A stretch of 39,599 bases of DNA from an uncultured Bacilli bacterium (GTDB lineage Bacteria > Bacillota_I > Bacilli_A > RFN20 > CAG-449). The notes under the pieces are model-generated. The model made no database searches and had not been told where the DNA came from. It saw only the letters and a list, made by a program, of their open reading frames with translations. Below are positions 18,349 to 27,988 of this stretch, in pieces. Positions within the stretch are counted from its first letter, which is position 1, and each line of letters begins with the position of its first letter. A program made the position numbers and the translations under genes. Where the stretch lies: positions 1-39,599 of the forward strand of contig CANRDP010000012.1 in NCBI GenBank assembly GCA_947629415.1, read 5' to 3'.

Positions 18349-19326
18349 ATGAAAAAAATCATCGGCATCGACTTCGGTACAAGTAATACATTCATCTATG
18401 TACCGAATAAAGGAAGTGTATACAATGAACCAACCGTCATTGCACTGGATCCCAAACAGAAACGTGTAATTGAAACTGGTTATCTTGCCGCGAAAATGAT
18501 TGGGCGAAGTTCCGAAGATATTTCCATCATTCACCCAGTTGTCCGTGGTGTCATTGCAAGAATCAATCCGAGTATTTTATATTTGAGAAATGCCTTGAAA
18601 GAGGCAAAATTAGGCCATAACTTTGATCAATACAGTGCCTTATTTGCAGTACCTTCCGATGTCACTCCCGTGGAAAAAAATGCCATTAAAACTGTGGCAA
18701 ATAGTTTGGGTATTACCGAGACTTATTTGGTGAACCAAGGATTTTTGGCCACTTTAGGGGCAAGTAATGATGAAGAGCGTCCCGGAAAACTTTGTGTCAA
18801 TATCGGTGGAGGAATTACCGATATTGTTGTTTCTTCCGGAAAAAATATTATTCGTTCTGCATCCTCTTATTTTTCCGGGAATCTGATTGATGAAGCAATT
18901 CTTAGACATCTTCGAAAAAAACATAACTTACTTGTTGGAGCAAAAACCGCCGAATTTATTAAAATGAAGATTGGATCCGTAGAAATTTATCCGGAAAACC
19001 GTTTAATCGAGGTTTCCGGACAGAATATGACCACTTTACTTCCACAAAGTATTGTCCTGTCTACTACAGAAATTCATAGTGTGTGCTTATCGAAAACGGA
19101 TGAACTGATTGATGCTGTTACAGACGTTTTAGCTCTTACTCCACCAGAAATTGCTTCCGATATTATTGCTAATGGCATTTTATTATGTGGAGGTGGTGCC
19201 TTGTTAACGGGTATGCGAGAATATTTGGAAAAGAATCTTACGATTCCTGTCCGTATTGGTCCTGACCCATTAACAAGTGTCATCAATGGTATTCGGGTTT
19301 ATATTCGAAATTTCAAGCTCGATTAA
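18349..19326 (+). CDS. Divergent MreB/Mbl-family actin-like protein
   Basis: IGIDFGTSNTFIYVPNKGSVYNEPTVIAL, AKMIGRSSEDI, VPSDVTPVEKNAI, NIGGGITDI, RKKHNLLVGAKTAEFIKMKIGS, CGGGALLTGM. Confidence 0.85.
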   Translation: MKKIIGIDFGTSNTFIYVPNKGSVYNEPTVIALDPKQKRVIETGYLAAKMIGRSSEDISIIHPVVRGVIARINPSILYLRNALKEAKLGHNFDQYSALFAVPSDVTPVEKNAIKTVANSLGITETYLVNQGFLATLGASNDEERPGKLCVNIGGGITDIVVSSGKNIIRSASSYFSGNLIDEAILRHLRKKHNLLVGAKTAEFIKMKIGSVEIYPENRLIEVSGQNMTTLLPQSIVLSTTEIHSVCLSKTDELIDAVTDVLALTPPEIASDIIANGILLCGGGALLTGMREYLEKNLTIPVRIGPDPLTSVINGIRVYIRNFKLD

Positions 19327-19348
19327 AAGAGTTTTTTAGGTGTTAATT

Positions 19349-20896
19349 ATGAAAAATAAAAGTTTAATTTTAGGAATGATCTTCTCCCTTTTTTTGGTGG
19401 GATGCAATGATTCTGCTACAACAAATTCATCAAATTCGGCAAATTCATCAACATCAAACATAACAAATCAAACAGAAAATTCTTTGAATACTCTATATGT
19501 TCTTTCGATTAATGATTTGCATGGAAATCTTATGCGGGATACAAAAGGAAGAAATGGTATGTCTTCCTTATCCTATATGATTGATGATTTTCGAGATAAG
19601 CAAAAAGATCTTGATGATGTTGTGCTTGTTGCCAATGGAGATATGTTTCAAGGACAGGCAATCTCCAATTTGGTTTTCGGTGCCTCGGTAATAAATGTTA
19701 TGAATGCTATGGATTTTGATATGATGGGAATCGGAAATCATGAATTTGACTGGGGTATTGAAAAAATATTATCTTATTGGGACGGCAATGAAACAAATGG
19801 CGAAGCAAATTTTCCCTTAGTCAATTCCAATGTCTATAATTCACGCAACGAATTGATTGATCATACCGTACCTTATACAATAGTTCAAAAAGAAAATTTA
19901 AAGATAGGTATTTGTTCTGCAATTGATCCTAGCCAAAAATCCAGCATTTTGAAAACAAAAAGCGATGGTTATGACTTTCGAAATACAGTTTTAAGTATAG
20001 GAAATACCGCGGAAATATTAAGAAAACAAGAACAATGCGATTTAGTAATTGCCAATATACACGATGGTGTTGCAAGTTCCAATAGTGTAAATTCGGAAAA
20101 TAATGCGGCAATTGCCAAATTGAGCGGAGATAAAAAAGTCGATGTCTTAATCAATGGTCATACACATTATAGAAATAGTGGATTGATTGCACGGAACAAT
20201 GATGTATCCTTACCGGTTGTACAAGCCGGATCTTCAGCATCAAGTCTTGGAATTATTACTTTAAATTTAAACGACAATAAAGAAGTAATAAGTGCCTCAG
20301 CCAAATGGGAATACACCAGCACAAATTATGATTCGGAAATCGAAAACCTGGTCAATCAAGAATATGAAAAAATACAAGATCAGGTGGAAGAAGTTTATGG
20401 TATTGGCGGAGAAAATGTGAGTCAGGAAAAAGATCTTTACTCCTGGGCAGCTTCTTGTATGCAAAAGGCAACGAATGCCGATATTGCCATCTCCAATAAT
20501 GGTGGTATCCGCGGAACCGGAAATATCAAAACAAATCAGGAAATTACCATCAATAATCTTTATGATATCAATCCTTTTGACAATGAAATATTATTGACGA
20601 CAAAAACCGGTCAGCAAATAAAAAGCTTTTTGAATTCAACCGGCAGTTCAAATTATTATAGAACAAAAGATGATGCTACTTATAGTACCTTCGATGATAA
20701 TACGAATTACCAGGTCGCCATTATTGATTATGTCGGATTTAAAAATAATTTTTCAATAGGAAATTATACAAATACGCATCTCATTTTCCGAGATCTTATG
20801 AAAGACGACATCAAAGAACGAAAAAAGCAAGGAAAAACATTCAAGCCCATTACCGAATCGGCTTCTTATTTAACTTATTGTGTTCCTAGTGTTTAA
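19349..20896 (+). CDS. Lipoprotein 5'-nucleotidase / UshA-like bifunctional metallophosphoesterase
   Basis: Lipobox LFLVGC, Ser/Asn-rich linker, LSINDLHGNL, GDMFQGQAISN, GIGNHEFDWG, INGHTHY, NNGGIRGTG. Confidence 0.9.
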   Translation: MKNKSLILGMIFSLFLVGCNDSATTNSSNSANSSTSNITNQTENSLNTLYVLSINDLHGNLMRDTKGRNGMSSLSYMIDDFRDKQKDLDDVVLVANGDMFQGQAISNLVFGASVINVMNAMDFDMMGIGNHEFDWGIEKILSYWDGNETNGEANFPLVNSNVYNSRNELIDHTVPYTIVQKENLKIGICSAIDPSQKSSILKTKSDGYDFRNTVLSIGNTAEILRKQEQCDLVIANIHDGVASSNSVNSENNAAIAKLSGDKKVDVLINGHTHYRNSGLIARNNDVSLPVVQAGSSASSLGIITLNLNDNKEVISASAKWEYTSTNYDSEIENLVNQEYEKIQDQVEEVYGIGGENVSQEKDLYSWAASCMQKATNADIAISNNGGIRGTGNIKTNQEITINNLYDINPFDNEILLTTKTGQQIKSFLNSTGSSNYYRTKDDATYSTFDDNTNYQVAIIDYVGFKNNFSIGNYTNTHLIFRDLMKDDIKERKKQGKTFKPITESASYLTYCVPSV

Positions 20897-21164
20897 TTCT
20901 TTTCGCAAGGAAATAAACGAAAAAAACAAAGAACTCGATAATTAAAATTATCATTAGTTCCACAAGATAAAATTGACCGCTATGTTCCGTGGAAAAAACA
21001 TTTTGGTCGAAACAAAAAACAACAATACCGCTTAAAATACTTAAAAATAAGCCAATTTCTCCAATGCTTTGAAAGCGTTGGAGTTTTTTTATACGATAGA
21101 AAAGAAAAAATCCTAAAATTTGAAAGGCAAGAACAAGGATGAGAATAAGTTTTTCAAAGGACAT
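20886..21164 (-). CDS. Small membrane protein of unknown function
   Basis: 92 aa, about three hydrophobic segments; 3' end overlaps the 3' end of the 5'-nucleotidase by 11 nt. Confidence 0.55.
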   Translation of the reverse strand: MSFEKLILILVLAFQILGFFLFYRIKKLQRFQSIGEIGLFLSILSGIVVFCFDQNVFSTEHSGQFYLVELMIILIIEFFVFFVYFLAKRIKH

Positions 21165-21193
21165 AGAAAAAGAAAAAAAGCATCCGAGGATGC

Positions 21194-21463
21194 TTATTTA
21201 CGAATTCCGAGTTCTTTACAAAGAGCGACATAGCCTTCGTAGTCACTTTTTGACAAATAATCCAACAATCCTCTGCGCTTTCCGATGAGGCAGAACATTC
21301 CACGACGTGTATGTCCATCGTGAATATGTTTTTTCAAATGTTCTGTAAGATTGTTAATTCTTACTGTCAAAATAGCAATTTGTACTTTCGTAGATCCTGT
21401 ATCTTTTTCATCTTTTCCATACTTTTTTACAAGATCCAATTTTTCTTCTTTTGAAAGTGCCAT
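21194..21463 (-). CDS. rpsO: 30S ribosomal protein S15
   Basis: GSTKVQIAILTVRINNLTEHLKKHIHDGHTRRGMFCLIGKRRGLLDYL. Confidence 0.97.
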   Translation of the reverse strand: MALSKEEKLDLVKKYGKDEKDTGSTKVQIAILTVRINNLTEHLKKHIHDGHTRRGMFCLIGKRRGLLDYLSKSDYEGYVALCKELGIRK

Positions 21464-21590
21464 TTTAACCTCCTTTATGAAATATTCTTAACTTTTTCTA
21501 AGTAAATGGATGGAGTTCCAATAAACTGAGAAAAGTCGCATGTTCAATTTACCATTCTTCTATTCTCATTGCAAGCAAAATAGCCAAAAA

Positions 21591-22496
21591 TCAATATTTT
21601 GCTTTTTTTATTTTCTTAAAATCTTCTTCTAATTGTATTTTTAATTCTCGAATAGTCGAAAATTTTTTCTCTTCTCGCAAAAATTCACAAAATTGAATTT
21701 GTAGGTCTTTACCATACAAATTCATCGAAAAATCAAATAAATAAACTTCCAAAATCGGTTGATTTAATTCTTTAATGGTCGGATGTGTTCCAATATTCAT
21801 CATTGCTTTATAAGTTTTTCCCTCAAAAACACATAATCCCCCATAAACACCATTTCCCGGTAATACATAAGGTGCGTTTAAAGCAATATTCGCGGTTGGA
21901 TAAAGAAATTTTTTTCCATTACCCAGGCCATGCTCCACTTTTCCTTTCACCATATAATATCGATTTAATAAACGCGTAACTTTTTCCACATTTCCCTGTT
22001 CCAGTTCTTTTAAAATCATCGTCGTGGAAATTTTTTCTTTTTTTTCATCAAGAAGCGAAAGAAAAACATGAACATCAAATGGATACGAAGGATAATTTTT
22101 TAAAGTTTCTACTTTACCTTCGGCATTTTTTCCGAAAGTATAGTCTTCTCCGACATAAATTTCTTTTGCTTTCAAAGGAATCAAGACTTTTTCGATAAAT
22201 TCTTCTTTGGACATGTCCTTAACTTCTTCGGTAAATTCCAAAACCAAAAAATAATCCATCCCGATTTTTTCCAAAAATTCTTCCCGATCCTCTAATGTCA
22301 TCAAAAATTTCGGATGTTTTTTTAAGGTGTTATTTTTCATTTGAAATGTCAATAACGCACTTTTTAAAGAAGATTTTGTCGCACCTTGAATCAATTCCAT
22401 ATGACCCAAATGTAAACCATCGAAAAATCCCAAACAAAGAGCTATCGGTTCGGAAAAAGTGGGAACATTATGAAAGTCAAAATCTATCCGTTTCAT
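21591..22496 (-). CDS. ribF: Bifunctional riboflavin kinase / FAD synthetase
   Basis: ALCLGFFDGLHLGHMELI, YVGEDYTFGKNAEG, VEHGLGNGKKFLYPTANI, YGGLC. Confidence 0.94.
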   Translation of the reverse strand: MKRIDFDFHNVPTFSEPIALCLGFFDGLHLGHMELIQGATKSSLKSALLTFQMKNNTLKKHPKFLMTLEDREEFLEKIGMDYFLVLEFTEEVKDMSKEEFIEKVLIPLKAKEIYVGEDYTFGKNAEGKVETLKNYPSYPFDVHVFLSLLDEKKEKISTTMILKELEQGNVEKVTRLLNRYYMVKGKVEHGLGNGKKFLYPTANIALNAPYVLPGNGVYGGLCVFEGKTYKAMMNIGTHPTIKELNQPILEVYLFDFSMNLYGKDLQIQFCEFLREEKKFSTIRELKIQLEEDFKKIKKAKY

Positions 22497-23345
22497 TTAA
22501 AATAATCCCCTTAAAGTGTAAAAATATCCATCTTCTCTTTTTTCATAAATGGCTAAGGGCTCTTCATCATATGCCGATAATAATAAAATTGGAGATCCTG
22601 AGCAATCTAGCTGCAAACGCACACCATTTCTTACTTTTTTTTCATCTTCGGAATTTAAAAAAATACTGGGGAAAAAAGATAATGCCTCTTTCATGGTCAA
22701 AATATCTTTTACGGAAGTATCTTCCAATCGTTTGGCATTTTTCAAAGTAAAATTTCCTACCCTTACCCTTACGAGCATAGTTAAAACGGCCCCGCATCCG
22801 ATTTTCTTTCCGATATCCGCGGCCAACACACGAATATAGGTTCCCTTGGAACAAGTTACTTCAAACACAATTCGATGTTCCGTGACCGAAAGAATATTGA
22901 AATCAAAAATAGTAACTTTTCTTGGTTCTCTTTCAATAACTTCGCCACGCCGTGCTTTTTTATATAGTGCTTCTCCATTTACCTTTAAAGCCGAATACAT
23001 CGGAGGGATTTGATTTATCTCCCCAAGAAAACCATTAAAAATATTTTGTAACTCTTCTTTGGTAAGAGTCGGTACTTTTTCTCTTTTCACGATATTCCCG
23101 GTAAAATCAAAAGTATCCGTTTCAATTCCGAGTGTCAATTCGCCAATATAAGTTTTTTCTTTTGCTTCGATAAAAGAAGATATTTTCGTTGCTTTTCCCA
23201 AAGTTAATATCATTAAACCTTCTGCAAAAGGATCCAAAGTTCCCGTATGTCCGATTTTTTGCATATCAAAACGATGGCAAGCCTGATTGACCAAATCTCT
23301 TGAAGTAATTCCGCTTGGTTTGTTTAACAATAAAATTCCGTCCAT
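22497..23345 (-). CDS. truB: tRNA pseudouridine(55) synthase
   Basis: MDGILLLNKPSGITSRDLV, KIGHTGTLDPFAEGLM; RBS aagagg upstream of 23345. Confidence 0.95.
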   Translation of the reverse strand: MDGILLLNKPSGITSRDLVNQACHRFDMQKIGHTGTLDPFAEGLMILTLGKATKISSFIEAKEKTYIGELTLGIETDTFDFTGNIVKREKVPTLTKEELQNIFNGFLGEINQIPPMYSALKVNGEALYKKARRGEVIEREPRKVTIFDFNILSVTEHRIVFEVTCSKGTYIRVLAADIGKKIGCGAVLTMLVRVRVGNFTLKNAKRLEDTSVKDILTMKEALSFFPSIFLNSEDEKKVRNGVRLQLDCSGSPILLLSAYDEEPLAIYEKREDGYFYTLRGLF

Positions 23346-23429
23346 AAAACCTCTTTTTTCGTACATAATTATATATGAAATGGATAAAATAAAAAAGGAA
23401 ACATCATTGAATAAAAAAAATTAAAAAAA

Positions 23430-23456
23430 TTAGCACTCATATATTGACAGTGCTAA
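23430..23456. promoter_or_regulatory. CIRCE element 1 (HrcA operator)
   Basis: TTAGCACTC-N9-CAGTGCTAA (one mismatch to the CIRCE consensus). Confidence 0.85.
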
Positions 23457-23471
23457 AAAATATGCTATATT
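23444..23471 (+). promoter_or_regulatory. hsp20 promoter
   Basis: TTGACA (23444-23449), 16-bp spacer, TATATT (23466-23471), lying between/within the two CIRCE copies. Confidence 0.65.
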
Positions 23472-23475
23472 AGAA

Positions 23476-23502
23476 TTAGCACTTAGGAATATAGAGTGCT
23501 AA
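23476..23502. promoter_or_regulatory. CIRCE element 2 (HrcA operator)
   Basis: TTAGCACTT-N9-GAGTGCTAA. Confidence 0.88.
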
Positions 23503-23515
23503 AGGAGGAAATAAT

Positions 23516-23938
23516 ATGTCATCAAACAAAAAATCAAACGTTGGTTTCTGGGAAGATAATTTCTTCCGCGACTTATTTGATCTACCTTACGAACGCCGTC
23601 ACTCGGATTTAATGAAAACGGATGTCTATGAATCGGATAAAGATTATGTTTTAAATATCGAATTACCCGGATACGACAAAAAGGACATTTCCATTACTTT
23701 GGAAGATGGTTATTTGATTGTTGAAGCCAAAAAAGAATCCAAAGTGGATGAAAAAGACGAAAATGGAAGATATATCCGAAGAGAACGTTATTTAGGTAAT
23801 GTTTCTCGAAGTTATTATATCGGCGAAATCGATGAAAAAAATATTAAAGCAAACTTTGACAAAGGAATTTTAAGTTTATCTTATCCGAAAGAAGAAATGC
23901 AAAAAATCGAAACGAAAAAACATATTCAGATTGATTGA
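23516..23938 (+). CDS. Hsp20/alpha-crystallin small heat shock protein
   Basis: MKTDVYESDKDYVLNIELPGYDKKDISITLEDGYLIVEA; RBS aaaggagg. Confidence 0.95.
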   Translation: MSSNKKSNVGFWEDNFFRDLFDLPYERRHSDLMKTDVYESDKDYVLNIELPGYDKKDISITLEDGYLIVEAKKESKVDEKDENGRYIRRERYLGNVSRSYYIGEIDEKNIKANFDKGILSLSYPKEEMQKIETKKHIQID

Positions 23939-23940
23939 TG

Positions 23941-23971
23941 AAAAAAAAGAGGAACGTCTCCTCTTTTTTTA
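23941..23971. terminator. Bidirectional terminator hsp20/trpS
   Basis: AAAAAAGAGGA-acgtc-TCCTCTTTTTTT. Confidence 0.85.
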
Positions 23972-25057
23972 ATTCATTTTTCTTTCTTTTTTTCTTTCTT
24001 CCAAGAAATCATTATTTGCAAAATAATCTATTTTCATGGCATGACGAACTTTTTGAAGTGTTTCTTGTGCCTTTCGATTGGCATTTTCCGTTCCTTGTCT
24101 CAAAATTTCATAGACTTCATCCAGATGGTTTTCAAAATACTTTCTTCGTTCGCGAATCGGTGTTAAAACATCTTCCAAAACCTGAAATAAAAATGTTTTA
24201 CATTTAATGTCTCCGAGACCACCCCGTTCATAATGTTTTTTCATTTCGTCAAGATTATGATATTCGGGTAAATATTTTTGAAAATGCTCTTCGGTTGCAA
24301 AACAGGATAAATAAGCAAAAACCGGATTATCTTTTGTATTCCCGGGATCAGAAACCTTCAAATGATTCGGATCCGTATACATAGACATAACCTTTTTTCT
24401 TACTTCATCGCTATTATCGCAAAGATAAATACAATTATTTAATGATTTCGACATTTTTGCTTTTCCGTCAATACCCATCAGTCTTTGAGAATACGTATTT
24501 TTTGGTAAAAGTGCTTTCGGTGCGACAAGAGTTTCTCCATAAATAGAATTAAATTTATGAACAATTTCCACGGTTTGTTCAATCATGGGCAGTTGATCAT
24601 CTCCGACAGGCACATCCGTTGCCATAAAAGCGGTAATATCCGCGGCTTGTGAAATCGGATAAGTAAAAAAACCAACGGGAACACTTGTTTCATAATCCCG
24701 CATTTTAATTTCGGATTTTACGGTAGGATTCCGTTGTACCCTGGAAACAGTTACCAAATTCAAATAATACATATTTAATTCGGACAAAGCCGAGATGGAC
24801 GATTGAATAAAAAGATTCGATTTTTTCGGATCCAATCCGACAGACAAATAATCTAAAGCAATATTCATCACATTGTTACGAATTTTTTCCGGATGTTCCG
24901 CATTATCGGTCAATGCTTGCGCATCGGCAATCATAATATAAATTTCATCGTATTCATTGGAATTTTGTAATTCTACACGACGTTTTAAAGAACCAACATA
25001 ATGACCGATATGCAAATTTCCGGTCGGTCGATCACCGGTTAATATAATTTTTTTCAT
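23969..25057 (-). CDS. trpS: Tryptophanyl-tRNA synthetase
   Basis: MKKIILTGDRPTGNLHIGHYVGSL, KMSKSLNN. Confidence 0.96.
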   Translation of the reverse strand: MKKIILTGDRPTGNLHIGHYVGSLKRRVELQNSNEYDEIYIMIADAQALTDNAEHPEKIRNNVMNIALDYLSVGLDPKKSNLFIQSSISALSELNMYYLNLVTVSRVQRNPTVKSEIKMRDYETSVPVGFFTYPISQAADITAFMATDVPVGDDQLPMIEQTVEIVHKFNSIYGETLVAPKALLPKNTYSQRLMGIDGKAKMSKSLNNCIYLCDNSDEVRKKVMSMYTDPNHLKVSDPGNTKDNPVFAYLSCFATEEHFQKYLPEYHNLDEMKKHYERGGLGDIKCKTFLFQVLEDVLTPIRERRKYFENHLDEVYEILRQGTENANRKAQETLQKVRHAMKIDYFANNDFLEERKKERKMN

Positions 25058-25175
25058 TTTTTTCACTCTTTCATGCGTTTTCATTATGAAACAAACAGAG
25101 GAAAATTTCCATATTTTTTTTAAAAGTATTTTTTCTTCTGAAGAAAAAATGTAGAATAAAAGAAGGAGTGTATTT

Positions 25176-25889
25176 ATGTTAACGATTCAAAATTTTTCAA
25201 AGAGTTACCAAAATAATAAAAAAGCCTGCGATAATATTTCCTTAACAATTGAAAACGGAGATATTTTTGGCTTTATTGGGCCAAACGGAGCCGGAAAATC
25301 AACAACGATTAAATCCATCGTGGGAATCTTAGATTTTGAAGAAGGAGATATATTCCTTGATAATTTATCAATTAAAAGTCATGCACTGGAATGTAAAAAA
25401 GAAATCGCTTATATCCCGGATAATCCGGATATTTATCCCCATTTAACCGGATTAGGCTATTTGAATTTCCTTTGTGATATCTTTGATGTTCCTTTAAAAA
25501 CACGTCAGGAAAAAATTCATTTTTATGCCGAGAAATTCGAAATTGAATCTCACTTAAATGAACCAATTCATTCTTATTCGCACGGGATGAGACAAAAAAT
25601 AGCCTTTATTGGTGCTTTTGTTCATTCTCCGAAACTTATGGTTCTCGATGAGCCTTTTGTTGGTTTGGATCCAAAAGCTTCCTTTACATTAAAAGAAATG
25701 ATGAAAGAATATGTAAAAGAAGGTAACAGTATTTTCTTTTCCAGTCATGTTCTGGAAGTAGTAGAAAAATTGTGCAATAAAATTGCTATTATTCAAAATG
25801 GCAAAATTGTTTGTTGTGGGCCAACCGAAACCATTCGGGGTGACGAAAGTCTGGAATCCATGTTCTTGGAGATTACCGAAAATGCATAA
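25176..25889 (+). CDS. ABC transporter ATP-binding protein
   Basis: GPNGAGKST Walker A, YSHGMRQK signature, LMVLDEPF Walker B. Confidence 0.93.
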   Translation: MLTIQNFSKSYQNNKKACDNISLTIENGDIFGFIGPNGAGKSTTIKSIVGILDFEEGDIFLDNLSIKSHALECKKEIAYIPDNPDIYPHLTGLGYLNFLCDIFDVPLKTRQEKIHFYAEKFEIESHLNEPIHSYSHGMRQKIAFIGAFVHSPKLMVLDEPFVGLDPKASFTLKEMMKEYVKEGNSIFFSSHVLEVVEKLCNKIAIIQNGKIVCCGPTETIRGDESLESMFLEITENA

Positions 25890-27471
25890 TTTCTTTTCTC
25901 TTTTAAAAGTTCAATTTCGTGAATTGTTTGATTTTCGTTCTTCAAAACAAAAGAAAAAAAATTCTGTATCTTATGTGATTTATTTAATTCTTTTTTCTTT
26001 TCTCATCTTCTTTTCCTGCAGCTCTTATAGTCTTTCCGCTTATTTTTTATCTTTGGAAAGTCAACAACCGGAAAATTTTACAAATTATTTGATTGTTCTG
26101 ATTGGAATATCCAGCCTTTTTACTGTTTTTAGTTCCGTTTATCAAATAAAATCTCTTTTGTATTCTTCTCAAGACTATGATTTTTTATCTTCATTGCCGA
26201 TAAAACGATCCACGATTGTCGGAAGCAGATTGGCAGTAATTTATATTTTTGAATTTTTCACTACGATTTTAATTTTACTTGTGGCTTTTCTTCTATATGG
26301 AATCCAAAATCCATTTTTCTTTTTTCTTGTTTTACCTTTATTTATTACGATTCCTTTATTTCCGATTTTATTAGCATCACTTCTTGCTTTTTTCATTGCT
26401 TTTATCGAAAATAAAATTTCTTTTGCTCTTTCGTGGATGAAGACCTTATTCAGTACTCTTCTTGTACTTTTCATTGTGGGCATTTCCTTTTTTATAAGCT
26501 TTTCTTCGGCGAATACGGAAGATATGGCTCTGCTTGAAAATAGTAATATTCAAATAATAATGATGCTTTATCCATTGCTTTACCTCATCCGCTACGGATT
26601 TTTGGAAATGAATTTTTTGTATCTTCTTCTTTATATTTTTATTGGTATTGTCTTTTTTCTTTTAACCTTTTTACTCGTATCAAAATCCTATCATAATTTT
26701 CAATCAAAAAGAAAAATTTCCATACATTATGCTAAAAAGGAAAAAGCAATGAAAGTAAAATCTTCTTCTCAATTGAAAACTTTTTTGAAAAAAGATTTTA
26801 AGACCTTTTTTTCTTCTTCGACCATTCTGATCAGTGCAATTATGGGGCCTATAACAAGTGTTGGTCTTGTGTTTCTCTTTTCTTATATGCTAAAAGAAAT
26901 CATAAGTGAATACGAAATGTTTCTTTTTCTTTTTCCCTTACTTATTTGTTTCATGAATAGCCTTGCTCCTTATACTGCTTTTGCCCTATCTTTAGAAGGA
27001 AAATATTTTTGGATTTTAAAAACTTCTCCGGTCAATACGAAAAAATATTTTGCGAGTAAAATCATCGTTAACGAACTTTTCGTCGGGATAGGATCGCTTA
27101 TTTCTTCCGTTTTTGCCATCTTCTTCCTTTCCATTACCAATGTTTATTTTCTTTTGATTCTTTTGATTTTTCCTCAAATTTTCGGATTTATTTCCTCCGT
27201 TGTCGGATTAATAATGAATCTTTGCTTCCCTCATATTGAATGGACGGATGAAAGAATGGCAATTAAAAATTCCGGTTCCGTTTTCTTTACCATGTTCATT
27301 GATAGTACACTTTGTATCATTTTAAGTGTACCTTGCTTTCTTCTTTATACTTTGGTCAATGCACTTTGTAGTTTTCTTGTCACCATAATTCTTTCAATAC
27401 TTTTGCTCGTTATAGCGATCGTGATTTTACATTGCTTCGGCGAAAAAAGATTCAATAAAATCGAATGTTAA
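25882..27471 (+). CDS. ABC transporter permease
   Basis: Start MHNFFSLLKVQFRELFDF overlaps the ATPase stop by 8 nt; multiple TM segments. Confidence 0.85.
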   Translation: MHNFFSLLKVQFRELFDFRSSKQKKKNSVSYVIYLILFSFLIFFSCSSYSLSAYFLSLESQQPENFTNYLIVLIGISSLFTVFSSVYQIKSLLYSSQDYDFLSSLPIKRSTIVGSRLAVIYIFEFFTTILILLVAFLLYGIQNPFFFFLVLPLFITIPLFPILLASLLAFFIAFIENKISFALSWMKTLFSTLLVLFIVGISFFISFSSANTEDMALLENSNIQIIMMLYPLLYLIRYGFLEMNFLYLLLYIFIGIVFFLLTFLLVSKSYHNFQSKRKISIHYAKKEKAMKVKSSSQLKTFLKKDFKTFFSSSTILISAIMGPITSVGLVFLFSYMLKEIISEYEMFLFLFPLLICFMNSLAPYTAFALSLEGKYFWILKTSPVNTKKYFASKIIVNELFVGIGSLISSVFAIFFLSITNVYFLLILLIFPQIFGFISSVVGLIMNLCFPHIEWTDERMAIKNSGSVFFTMFIDSTLCIILSVPCFLLYTLVNALCSFLVTIILSILLLVIAIVILHCFGEKRFNKIEC

Positions 27472-27488
27472 AATTTAATATAAATAAA

Positions 27489-27518
27489 AAAGATTGATAT
27501 TTCTACCAATCTATTTTT
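27489..27518. terminator. Terminator between ABC operon and tRNA cluster
   Basis: AGATTGatatttctacCAATCT flanked by A and T runs. Confidence 0.6.
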
Positions 27519-27523
27519 TCACA

Positions 27524-27599
27524 TGGTGGCCCAAGCCAGAATCGAACTGGCGACACAGGGATTTTCAGTCCCTTGCTCTACCAACTGAGCTATCGGGCC
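27524..27599 (-). tRNA. tRNA-Phe (GAA)
   Basis: GGCCCGATAGCTCAGTTGGTAGAGCAAGGGACTGAAAATCCCTGTGTCGCCAGTTCGATTCTGGCTTGGGCCACCA. Confidence 0.97.
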
Positions 27600-27604
27600 G
27601 ATAT

Positions 27605-27681
27605 TGGCGGATCAGACGGGAATCGAACCCGCGGTCTTCTCCGTGACAGGGAGACATGTTAACCGCTACACCACTGATCCG
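27605..27681 (-). tRNA. tRNA-Asp (GTC)
   Basis: CGGATCAGTGGTGTAGCGGTTAACATGTCTCCCTGTCACGGAGAAGACCGCGGGTTCGATTCCCGTCTGATCCGCCA. Confidence 0.97.
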
Positions 27682-27770
27682 TGCATTGCATGCTCTATCA
27701 TTATCCATAAACTAAATAAAAATTGCAAGTGTTTTTTCATTTTTACTATTCTTTTTCCATTCTTCATTTT

Positions 27771-27796
27771 TTAAAAAAACATCCCAGAAAGGGATG
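27771..27796 (-). terminator. Terminator downstream of tRNA-fMet
   Basis: Minus strand CATCCC-TTTCT-GGGATG followed by TTTTTTT. Confidence 0.65.
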
Positions 27797-27806
27797 GAAA
27801 TATTCT

Positions 27807-27883
<77 letters not shown>

Positions 27884-27988
27884 ATTTCAATTGCTTTGTA
27901 ATCATAACATATCTTTAGAGAAGATGCAAGTGAAAACATAAATCGTATTTCTTTGAGATTATTACCATCTTATAGTGATGATAAAAAA

